Source: CAVRTJ01 sp046704825
GTDB lineage: Bacteria > Acidobacteriota > UBA4820 > DSQY01
Assembly (NCBI GenBank): GCA_046704825.1
Contig: JBJKRE010000005.1
Coordinates: forward strand, 1-7,879
Reading direction: 5' to 3'
Length of the DNA: 7,879 nucleotides
Both the position numbers and the translations under genes were made by a program. Within the stretch, counting starts at the first letter, position 1, and each line of letters opens with the position of its first letter. Below are positions 1 through 6,363 of the stretch, in pieces. The notes beneath the pieces were generated by a model. It had not been told where the DNA came from. It saw only the letters and a program-made list of their open reading frames with translations, and did no database searches.

Positions 1-1492
1 CGCTGCCGACGCGCTCGGCGCGCATGGTGAAGCTGCCGGTGGCGTTGACGGTCCCGCCCGTAACGGAGTCGCCGGATGCCTTTTCGACCGGTATGGGCTC
101 TCCCGTTATCATGGACTCGTCCACGGAGCTGGAGCCATCCAGGACCGCGCCGTCCACGGGCACCTTCTCGCCGGGCCTGACGCGCAGGGTATCACCCGGC
201 TGGACTTCGTCCAGGGGAACGTCCTTCTCGGTCCCGTCGTCGTCGACTTTCCTGGCGGTCTTGGGCGCGAGGCCCAGGAGTGCCTTGATGGCGCTGGAGG
301 TGCGGCTGCGGGCCTTGAGTTCCATGACCTGGCCGAGGAGGACCAGGACGGTGATCATGGCCGAGGCGTCGAAGTAGGTGGCGATCTGCCCGTCGGCGTC
401 GCGGAATGTGGGAGGGAATATCTGGGGGAAGAGCAGGGCCACCACGCTGTACACATAGGAAACGCCGACGCCCATGCCGATGAGCGTGAACATGTTCAGG
501 CTGCGGTTGACCACCGAGTTCCACCCGCGCTTCAGAAGCACCCACCCGGCCCACAGGACGACCGGCGTGGACAGGACGAACTCGATCCAGCCCGCCGTGC
601 GGGTGGAGAAGATGTGCATGGCCTTGAGCGCGGGCACCATGTGTGTGAGGGCCACGGCGAACACGGGAACCGTCAAAGCGAGGGCCACCCAGAAGCGCCG
701 GGCCATGTCCCTGAGCTCGGGATTTTCCTCTTCGACCGTCACGGTGCTCGCCTCCAGTGCCATGCCGCACTTGGGACAGGCGCCGGGTTCGTCCTGCTTG
801 ACCTCCGGGTGCATGGGACAGGTGTAGACGGTCTTCGTGGCCGGCGCGGTGACCTCCATGGGCTCAAGGGCCATGCCGCACTTGGGGCACGCGCCGGGGT
901 GGTCCTGAACGACCTCGGGGTCCATGGGGCACGTGTAGCGCGTGCCCTTGGGAGCCGGCTTGTCCGGAGCCGCCGGTTTCTCACCGAGGAAGGCGCCGGG
1001 ATCGGCCTTGAACTTTTCCAGGCAGTGTTCTGAGCAGAAGTGGTAGGTGGTGCCTTTGTGCTCGAAGCTTCCGGCGGCGCTTTCGGGCGTGACGGTCATG
1101 CCGCACACGGGATCTTTATGCTCCGACGCCGGCTTCTCAGGTGCGTGCTTCATCTTCATGGGCATGCCCATGGGCTTGTAATCGGGTGCGAGGTACTTTT
1201 CGGGCTCGGCCTTGAATGTTTCCATACAGCCCGAGCAGCAGAAGTGGTAGGTGGTGCCCTCGTATTCGTAGATCGGTTTGCCCGCGGACGGGTCCACGCT
1301 CATGCCGCACACGGGGTCCTTAACGTCGGAGGCAGGCACGAAAGCCGACGGATCGGCCTTGAACTTCTCGAGGCAGTGTTCGGAGCAGAAGAAGTAGGTG
1401 TTACCGTCGTATTCCCAGTGGCCGGCCGCTTTTTCCGACGAGACGCTCATGCCGCATACGGGATCCTTGACTTGCATTGTATTGGATTTCAT
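1..1492 (-). CDS. copA: Cu(I)/Ag(I)-exporting P1B-type ATPase with 3 YHS and 2 HMBD modules (N-terminal part, runs off left edge)
   Basis: The gene encodes an inner-membrane ATPase that would pump Cu(I)/Ag(I) from cytoplasm to periplasm; 497 residues are visible and the rest lies beyond base 1. Order of parts: three YHS modules, each opening DPVCGM (residues 10-15, 59-64, 127-132) and closing with FCSEHC, FCCSGC and FCSEHC (35-40, 84-89, 152-157); a Met-rich linker (M108, M110, M112, M114, H116); two HMBD modules (about 186-211 and 223-247, each YTCPM..P...C..CGMALE); membrane helices near 266-285, 302-320, 335-356 and 372-390; and the actuator domain with PGEKVPVDG (440-448) and TGEP (463-466). 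The transmembrane CPx motif, DKTGT and the ATP-binding domain are outside the window, so ion choice rests on family and context. No classical GMTCxxC HMA domain is present. The ATG at 1490-1492 has AGGGAGA 5 nt upstream (1498-1504). It lies 189 bp behind cusA on the same strand. Confidence 0.93.
   Translation of the reverse strand, partial: MKSNTMQVKDPVCGMSVSSEKAAGHWEYDGNTYFFCSEHCLEKFKADPSAFVPASDVKDPVCGMSVDPSAGKPIYEYEGTTYHFCCSGCMETFKAEPEKYLAPDYKPMGMPMKMKHAPEKPASEHKDPVCGMTVTPESAAGSFEHKGTTYHFCSEHCLEKFKADPGAFLGEKPAAPDKPAPKGTRYTCPMDPEVVQDHPGACPKCGMALEPMEVTAPATKTVYTCPMHPEVKQDEPGACPKCGMALEASTVTVEEENPELRDMARRFWVALALTVPVFAVALTHMVPALKAMHIFSTRTAGWIEFVLSTPVVLWAGWVLLKRGWNSVVNRSLNMFTLIGMGVGVSYVYSVVALLFPQIFPPTFRDADGQIATYFDASAMITVLVLLGQVMELKARSRTSSAIKALLGLAPKTARKVDDDGTEKDVPLDEVQPGDTLRVRPGEKVPVDGAVLDGSSSVDESMITGEPIPVEKASGDSVTGGTVNATGSFTMRAERVGS
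1000..1400 (-). repeat. In-frame duplicated YHS-coding segments inside copA
   Basis: The 50-bp stretches 1000-1049 and 1351-1400 match at 45 of 50 positions by my alignment and lie 351 bp (117 codons) apart, in frame. They encode the ends of YHS modules 3 and 1, and both give the identical 13 residues CSEHCLEKFKADP. YHS module 2 lies between them and is more diverged (FCCSGC, then METFKAEP). A second in-frame duplication, the two HMBD modules at about 761-827 and 872-938, has a 111-bp (37-codon) offset and also encodes nearly identical peptides, both ending in PGACPKCGMALE. Such nucleotide-level similarity suggests recent module duplication or gene conversion; that is an inference. Confidence 0.75.
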
Positions 1493-1502
1493 TTAGGTCT
1501 CC

Positions 1503-1595
1503 CTATGGTTTGCCTACCTGTCCAAGGTTGTGGACGATCAAAGGGGGCTCATGTGGATGTGGGCATGGACCAGACCTCCGAGTACGCAACAACAT
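1503..1595 (-). CDS. Possible 30-codon leader ORF before copA (CPHPHEPP motif)
   Basis: An ATG at 1593-1595 opens 30 codons ending in TAG at 1503-1505. The peptide has C11, H13 and H15 in CPHPHEPP, plus H22, so it could bind metal, and it is basic near the start (R4, R6, R7). Its stop codon overlaps the copA ribosome-binding sequence AGGGAGA (1498-1504), an arrangement that could couple its translation to copA. Against it: no purine-rich ribosome-binding sequence precedes the ATG, the frame is short enough to arise by chance, and I recognise no family. If the weak promoter at 1608-1636 is real, the ATG would be only about 6 nt from the transcript start, so the ORF would be nearly leaderless. 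Short upstream ORFs are known ahead of some bacterial copper genes, but no homology is claimed here. Confidence 0.2.
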   Translation of the reverse strand: MLLRTRRSGPCPHPHEPPLIVHNLGQVGKP

Positions 1596-1607
1596 GAAGG
1601 GACGAAT

Positions 1608-1636
1608 ATTTTAGCAGTCTGTGCAGGCCAAAAGAA
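1608..1636 (-). promoter_or_regulatory. Weak sigma-70-like promoter candidate for copA
   Basis: On the minus strand TAAAAT (1608-1613; five of six match to TATAAT) lies 17 bp after TTCTTT (1631-1636), a poor -35 element. It stands in the only AT-rich spot of the gap and would start a transcript near 1600-1601, giving a leader of roughly 108 nt before copA. No paired operator for a MerR-, CsoR- or CopY-type regulator is apparent around it. The match is weak and may be chance. Confidence 0.2.
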
Positions 1637-1681
1637 GGCACCCTGTTTGTAGTCGCCGGTCAGGCAATGATCACACTCTCC

Positions 1682-4600
1682 TCAGTGCGTCTCGTGGACT
1701 TCCTCGTCGGACGTTGGTTCGAGCGAGGTGTCCAGGTGGCGGCGCTTGAGGTAGTAGTACAGAACCGGGTAAATGGTCAGTTCCAGAAGCAGCGACGTGA
1801 TCACACCTCCCACCATGGGGGCGGCGATCCGCTTCATGACCTCGGACCCCGTTCCCGTGCCGTGCATGATGGGGATCAGCCCGGCCAGGATGGCGCCGAC
1901 CGTCATCATCTTGGGGCGGATACGCTTCACGGCGCCGTGGAAGATGGCCTGCTTGAGGTCTCCGCGCGTCTTCATGCGCCCCAGCCTGGTGTAGAGTTCG
2001 TGGGCCAGCTCGAGGTAGAGGAGCATGACCACGCCCGTTTCCGCGTCCAGTCCCGCCAGCGCGATGAGGCCCACCCACACGGCCACCGAAAGGTGGTAAT
2101 TCAGCAGGTAGAGCAACCAGAAGGAGCCGACGAGCGAGAACGGGACGGCCAGGATCACGATGGCCACCTTGGTGAACGATTTGGTGTTGAAGTACAGGAG
2201 CAGGAGTATGATCACGAGCGTGATCGGCACGGCGATGACGAGGCGCGCACGGGCCTCCTCCATGTACTGGTACTGGCCGCTCCAGACGAGGTTGTACTTG
2301 GGCGGAAGGTGAATCTTCGCGTCCACGATCTTCTTCGCCCTGGCCACGTATCCGCCGATGTCGGATGTCTTGAGGTCCACGTAGAGCCACGCCGTTTTTC
2401 GCGAGTTCTCGGTCTTGATGGCCGGCGGTCCCTGGTGGATGACGAAGTGCGCGACTTCCGAAATGGGGATCTGCGCGCCGGTGGGCGTCTGGATGAGGAC
2501 GCGCTTGAGCGACTGAAGGTTGTCCCTGTAGCCGCGCATGTACCGCAGGTTCACGGGGTAGCGCTCTAGCCCCTCCACGGTCTGGGTGACGTTCATACCG
2601 CCCAGAGCGGATTCTATGACGTCTTCGATGGACTGTACGGACAATCCGTAACGCGCGGCCGCGGTGCGGTCGATGTCGTAGTCCATGTAGTAGCCGCCCA
2701 TCACGCGTTCGGCGATGACCGAACGGGTGCCGGGGATGGTCCTCACGACAGCTTCCACTTCCTTGGCCAGTTTCGCCAGCTCGTTGAGATCAGGACCCAG
2801 CAGCTTGATGCCGACGGGGGTCTTGATGCCCGTCGACAGCATGTCGATGCGCGTCTTGATGGGCATGGTCCAGGCGTTGACCAGTCCGGGGAACTGGATG
2901 GCCTGGTTGAGCTGGTCCACCAGCTCCTTCTGGGTGATCGTGCGCTCCTCGGGCCAGAGGAGGTGCAGGGGCTTCTTGAGCCAGTTGGGCGCCCACGACG
3001 AATACCAGCGGTCCACGGGGACCTTCCGCCAGTACTTCTTGTTCTGGTGGAGCTGGATCGTAGTTTCGAGCATGGTCAGCGGGGCCGGATCCGTGGCGGT
3101 GTCCGCCCGCCCCACTTTGCCGAAGACCGACTTCACCTCCGGGAATGTCTTTATGATGCGGTCCGTCTGCTCGAGGACCTGCTTGGCCTTTCCGATGGAG
3201 ATGCCGGGCAGGGTGGTGGGCATGTAGAGCAGGTCGCCCTCGTTGAGCGGTGGCATGAACTCCGAACCCAGGTGCATCAGCGGGAAGGCGGCGCTGACCA
3301 CGAGGAGGAGTGCGGCCACGAGGACCACTTTCCTGTGCTTGAGCACCCAGTCCACCACCGGATGGTAGATCCAGACGAGGAAGCGCGTGATGGGGTTCTC
3401 GACGTCTGGGCGGATGCGCCCCCGGATGAAGAGCCCCATGAGGACGGGGGCTAGAACCACGGCCAGGAAGGCCGCCGAGCCGATGGTGTAAGTGGTCGTG
3501 AAGGCCAGGGGCTTGAACATCCGTCCGGACTGCTGGTTCAAGGTGAAGATGGGAAGGAGCGAGAAGGTCAGCACCAGCAGCGACCAGAAGAGCGTCGGGC
3601 CGACCTCCTTGGCCGCGCTCCCGATGATCTCCCAGTGGTGCTGCTTGTCGTAGCCGCGCTCCATCTTCTTGTGGGCGTTCTCGATCATGATGATGGCCGA
3701 GTCCACCATGGCCCCCATGGCGATTGCGATGCCCCCCAGACTCATGATGTTGCTGTTGAGTCCCTGGAAATACATGATGATCAGCGCGGCCATGACGCCC
3801 AGCGGCAGCATGATGATGGCCACGAGGGCGCTCCGGAAGTGGAAGAGGAAGAGGATGCACACGAGGGAGATCACGATGATCTCCTCGATGAGTTTGTGCT
3901 TCAGGAAGCCGATGCTCCGGTCGATGAGTCCGGAGCGATCGTAGACGGGCACGATCTCTACGCCCTTGGGCAGGCCCTTCTTGAGTTCGGCAAGTTTGGC
4001 TTTTACGCCCTCGATGGTCTTCAGGGCGTTCTCGCCGAAGCGCATGACCACCACGCCGCCGGCCACGTCGCCCTGCCCGTTGAGGTCCGCGAGTCCGCGC
4101 CTGAGTTCGGGGCCCAGGTGGATGTTGGCCACCTGCTGCAGCAGCACCGGCCGCCCCCCGGAATCCACACCGATGGGTACCTTTCTGAGGTCGTCGAGGT
4201 TCTTGATGTAGCCCAGCCCGCGGACCATGTATTCGGTCTCGGCCATCTCGACGACGCTCCCGCCGACGTCCTGGTTGGACTGCTGGATGGCTTTCTTAAC
4301 CTGCTCCAGGCTGATGTGGTAGTCGGCGAGTTTGTTGGGGTCCACCTCGACCTGGTACTGCTTGACGTAGCCGCCGATGCTGGCGACCTCGGCCACTCCC
4401 GGCACGGTCTGGAGCTGGTATCGCAGGTACCAGTCCTGCAGAGAGCGGAGCTGGTAGAGGCTGTGCTTGCCCGTCTTGTCCACCAGGGCGTACTCGTAGA
4501 CCCACCCGACGCCCGTGGCGTCGGGGCCCAGCTGCGGCGACACCCCCCTCGGCAGGCGGGGCGTCACGTAGTTGAGGTACTCGAGCACGCGGTCTCTGGC

Positions 4601-4915
4601 CCAGTACAGGTCCGTGCCGTCCTTGAAGATGACGTAGACCAGCGAGAAGTTGAAAAACGAGTACCCGCGGACCACTTCGGCCTTGGGAACGGAAAGCATG
4701 GCGGTCGTGAGCGGGTAGGTGACCTGGTCCTCGACGACCTGCGGGCTCTGGCCTGCGTACTTCGTGTAGATGATGACCTCGGTGTCCGAAAGGTCGGGGA
4801 TGGCGTCCACCGGCGTGTGGTAGATCACCCAGACGCCCGCCACGATGAACAGGGCCGCCAGGACGAGTACGAGGTAGCGGTTTTTGAGCGACCAGTCTAT
4901 GATGCGCGACAACAT
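1682..4915 (-). CDS. cusA: Cu(I)/Ag(I) RND efflux pump, inner-membrane permease CusA
   Basis: A 1077-residue, proton-driven heavy-metal RND permease (E. coli CusA has 1047 residues); as a trimer it would move Cu(I)/Ag(I) through CusB into CusC. The start MLSRIIDWSLKNRYLVLVLA gives the first membrane helix. Further helix clusters lie near 340-500, 528-545 and 890-1055, with two large periplasmic loops between. The three pore methionines of E. coli CusA are present in the same motifs: M565 in LYMPTTLPG, M615 in PLTMLETTI and M692 in RIDMLSTGIKTP. The proton-relay residues are kept: D405 in GAMVDSAIIMIENAHK, E959 in LAGLDAETGVV and K1002 in RPKMMTV. Relative to E. coli there are about 20 extra residues near 625-660 (W- and P-rich), which I recall as a feature of one CusA subgroup. 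The start codon shares base 4915 with the cusB stop (TGATG), with a weak GGGGAA at 4922-4927, so coupled translation is likely. Confidence 0.97.
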   Translation of the reverse strand: MLSRIIDWSLKNRYLVLVLAALFIVAGVWVIYHTPVDAIPDLSDTEVIIYTKYAGQSPQVVEDQVTYPLTTAMLSVPKAEVVRGYSFFNFSLVYVIFKDGTDLYWARDRVLEYLNYVTPRLPRGVSPQLGPDATGVGWVYEYALVDKTGKHSLYQLRSLQDWYLRYQLQTVPGVAEVASIGGYVKQYQVEVDPNKLADYHISLEQVKKAIQQSNQDVGGSVVEMAETEYMVRGLGYIKNLDDLRKVPIGVDSGGRPVLLQQVANIHLGPELRRGLADLNGQGDVAGGVVVMRFGENALKTIEGVKAKLAELKKGLPKGVEIVPVYDRSGLIDRSIGFLKHKLIEEIIVISLVCILFLFHFRSALVAIIMLPLGVMAALIIMYFQGLNSNIMSLGGIAIAMGAMVDSAIIMIENAHKKMERGYDKQHHWEIIGSAAKEVGPTLFWSLLVLTFSLLPIFTLNQQSGRMFKPLAFTTTYTIGSAAFLAVVLAPVLMGLFIRGRIRPDVENPITRFLVWIYHPVVDWVLKHRKVVLVAALLLVVSAAFPLMHLGSEFMPPLNEGDLLYMPTTLPGISIGKAKQVLEQTDRIIKTFPEVKSVFGKVGRADTATDPAPLTMLETTIQLHQNKKYWRKVPVDRWYSSWAPNWLKKPLHLLWPEERTITQKELVDQLNQAIQFPGLVNAWTMPIKTRIDMLSTGIKTPVGIKLLGPDLNELAKLAKEVEAVVRTIPGTRSVIAERVMGGYYMDYDIDRTAAARYGLSVQSIEDVIESALGGMNVTQTVEGLERYPVNLRYMRGYRDNLQSLKRVLIQTPTGAQIPISEVAHFVIHQGPPAIKTENSRKTAWLYVDLKTSDIGGYVARAKKIVDAKIHLPPKYNLVWSGQYQYMEEARARLVIAVPITLVIILLLLYFNTKSFTKVAIVILAVPFSLVGSFWLLYLLNYHLSVAVWVGLIALAGLDAETGVVMLLYLELAHELYTRLGRMKTRGDLKQAIFHGAVKRIRPKMMTVGAILAGLIPIMHGTGTGSEVMKRIAAPMVGGVITSLLLELTIYPVLYYYLKRRHLDTSLEPTSDEEVHETH

Positions 4916-6363
4916 CAGGAATTCCCCGTCTTCTTGTGCGACAGCATCTCCTGGATCGCCGCTTTGAGCTGGCTCTCCGAATCCAGCATGAACTGGGCCG
5001 AGGTGACCACGCGTTCGCCGGGTTCGAGGCCGGCCTTGACCATGACCGTGCCGTCGTCGCCCTCGGGGCCGAGGACGACCTTGCGTCCTCTGAAATGGCC
5101 GTGGCCTTCGGCGATGAAGACGACGTTATCGGTGGACGAGGCGCGAATGACCGCGTTGTCCGGGATGACGACCGCGTCCGCCGAGATCGGGACCTTGATC
5201 TGAACCGTGGCGTACATTTCGGGCAGGATCTCCCCCTTGGTGTTGGGGAGTCGTATTCTGACCTGAGCCGTCCGGGATTTTCCTCCGACGTAAGGGTAGA
5301 CGTAGTCCACGGTCCCCTCGAAGGTTTCCCCGGGAAGCGTGTCGAAGGTGACCTTGGCCTTCATGCCCTTCTTGACGAGGGGGATGTCCTCTTCGTAGAT
5401 CGAACCCATGACCCAGATGGGGTTGAGCGCCGCGATCCGGACCAGGTTCGTGCCCGGTTGCACGTGGTCGCCCACTACCACGGCCCTGTGGGTCACGATG
5501 CCGCTGATGGGCGCGTAGAGGACCATGGTCTTCCTGACCTTGCGCGTTCTTTCCAGTTCGCGGATCTGCGCGTCGCTGATGTCCCACAGCCGGAGTCTGC
5601 GCCTGGCTGCATCCAGGAGCTGAGAACCGCCGGCCGCCACCGAGGGGTCGGCGCTCTTCTGGAGGGATCGGGCGGCGTCGAGGGCCGCGAGGTACTCCTC
5701 CTGGGTCGCCACGAGTTTCGGCGAATAGATCGAGATGAGGGGCTGGCCCCTGCGAACGATCTGACCGGTCTCGTTGACGTCGAGCTTTTCGATCCAGCCG
5801 CCGACCTTTGTGTTCATGGCGGCGAGCGTCGTCTCGTTCCAAGTCGCCGTACCGTACGTACGTATGGTCTTGGAGAAGGGCTTCCTGACGACGGGCGTGC
5901 TGGTCACGCCGATGTCCTGGACCACCGTGGGGCTGATCGCGATGTCGCCCGAGGAGACCTGGTCGGCGTAGACGGGCACGAGGTCCATTCCCATGGGGGA
6001 TTTACCCGGCTTCTTGGAGATGTAGGTCGGGTCCATGGGCGCTCGCCAGTAGAGGATCTTGCGCTTTCCCTTGTGCGCCTCGGGCCTGGATGAGGCTTCG
6101 CCGCCGGACGGGGCGGGATCCTTCTTGAGCGGAACGAGCTTCATCCCGCAAATGGGGCAGTCGCCGGGATGGTCCTCGATGACCTGCGGGTGCATGCCGC
6201 AGGTATAGAGCTGCTTCTCCTTCGCGGCGTGGCCGGCGGGTTGGGATTTGGCCGTCGCCTGCGCTGCAGTGGCCGACTGCGGAGTCCTGTGCGTGAGGCG
6301 TCCGGCGAAAAAGGCGAGGAGGACGACCGCAACGAGCAGGGTGGCCAGCAGGACTTTCTTCAT
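4915..6363 (-). CDS. cusB: Cu(I)/Ag(I) efflux periplasmic adaptor CusB with extra HMBD module
   Basis: A 482-residue membrane-fusion protein that would link CusA to CusC and deliver metal to the pump. Residues 4-21 form an N-terminal membrane anchor or signal. Residues 53-78 are a Cys/Met HMBD (C55, M57, H58, C69, C72, M74). Residues 103-132 match the N-terminal metal site of E. coli CusB: M110 in APMDP, and M124 and M126 in SPMGMDLVP, correspond to its M49, M64 and M66. The first lipoyl half is about 186-217, then a helical hairpin to about 280, the second half YAPISGIVTHRAVVVGD from 283, then the beta-barrel and membrane-proximal domains. There is no C-terminal CusF-like domain. All cysteines are in the HMBD. 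The ATG overlaps the cusC stop by 4 bp (ATGA) and has AAGGAG 8 nt upstream (6372-6377), so it is coupled to cusC. E. coli CusB lacks the extra Cys-type module. Confidence 0.96.
   Translation of the reverse strand: MKKVLLATLLVAVVLLAFFAGRLTHRTPQSATAAQATAKSQPAGHAAKEKQLYTCGMHPQVIEDHPGDCPICGMKLVPLKKDPAPSGGEASSRPEAHKGKRKILYWRAPMDPTYISKKPGKSPMGMDLVPVYADQVSSGDIAISPTVVQDIGVTSTPVVRKPFSKTIRTYGTATWNETTLAAMNTKVGGWIEKLDVNETGQIVRRGQPLISIYSPKLVATQEEYLAALDAARSLQKSADPSVAAGGSQLLDAARRRLRLWDISDAQIRELERTRKVRKTMVLYAPISGIVTHRAVVVGDHVQPGTNLVRIAALNPIWVMGSIYEEDIPLVKKGMKAKVTFDTLPGETFEGTVDYVYPYVGGKSRTAQVRIRLPNTKGEILPEMYATVQIKVPISADAVVIPDNAVIRASSTDNVVFIAEGHGHFRGRKVVLGPEGDDGTVMVKAGLEPGERVVTSAQFMLDSESQLKAAIQEMLSHKKTGNS

Larger units (their letters stand above)
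1493..1681. other. Gap between cusA and copA
   Basis: This 189-bp stretch separates the cusA stop codon from the copA start codon. I see no strong rho-independent terminator. The best hairpin on the minus strand pairs only CCTG with CAGG across a 15-nt loop, so read-through from cusA into copA is possible. The gap also holds a weak sigma-70-like promoter candidate, a 30-codon open frame and the copA ribosome-binding site, listed separately or under copA. No tRNA, insertion sequence or recognisable metalloregulator operator was found. Confidence 0.6.

Noticed and set aside
192..770. 192-codon minus-strand frame inside copA in another frame
   Set aside because: The frame starting at 1492 gives continuous P-type ATPase motifs through this region; this one is Arg/Gly/His-rich noise.
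1516..1528. Dyad ACCT-N5-AGGT as an operator for a MerR-type copper regulator (CueR)
   Set aside because: The arms are only 4 bp, CueR sites have longer arms (ACCTTCC...GGAAGGT), and the site lies beside the copA ribosome-binding sequence, not between promoter elements.
1614..1632. Sigma-54-like TGGCC...CTGC element before copA
   Set aside because: The GG-to-GC distance is 12 bases rather than the required 10, and the -24 box is poor.
1639..1667. Terminator after cusA (CCTG...CAGG hairpin with a later TTCTTTT)
   Set aside because: The stem is four base pairs with a 15-nt loop and the T-rich run is not adjacent; too weak to call.
1667..2569. 300-codon plus-strand frame beginning in the gap and running opposite the end of cusA
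   Set aside because: Composition (Asp/His/Val/Arg) mirrors the codon bias of cusA on the other strand, and it shows no domain.
3635..5203. 522-codon plus-strand open frame opposite cusA, running past the cusA-cusB junction
   Set aside because: It is antisense to clearly homologous cusA and the start of the cusB 3' end. Its His/Asp/Val-rich translation is typical of a GC-rich shadow frame and shows no domain.
4936..6093. 385-codon plus-strand frame opposite cusB
   Set aside because: Antisense shadow of cusB, rich in Asp, Arg, Gly and Val, with no recognisable motif or upstream ribosome-binding signal.
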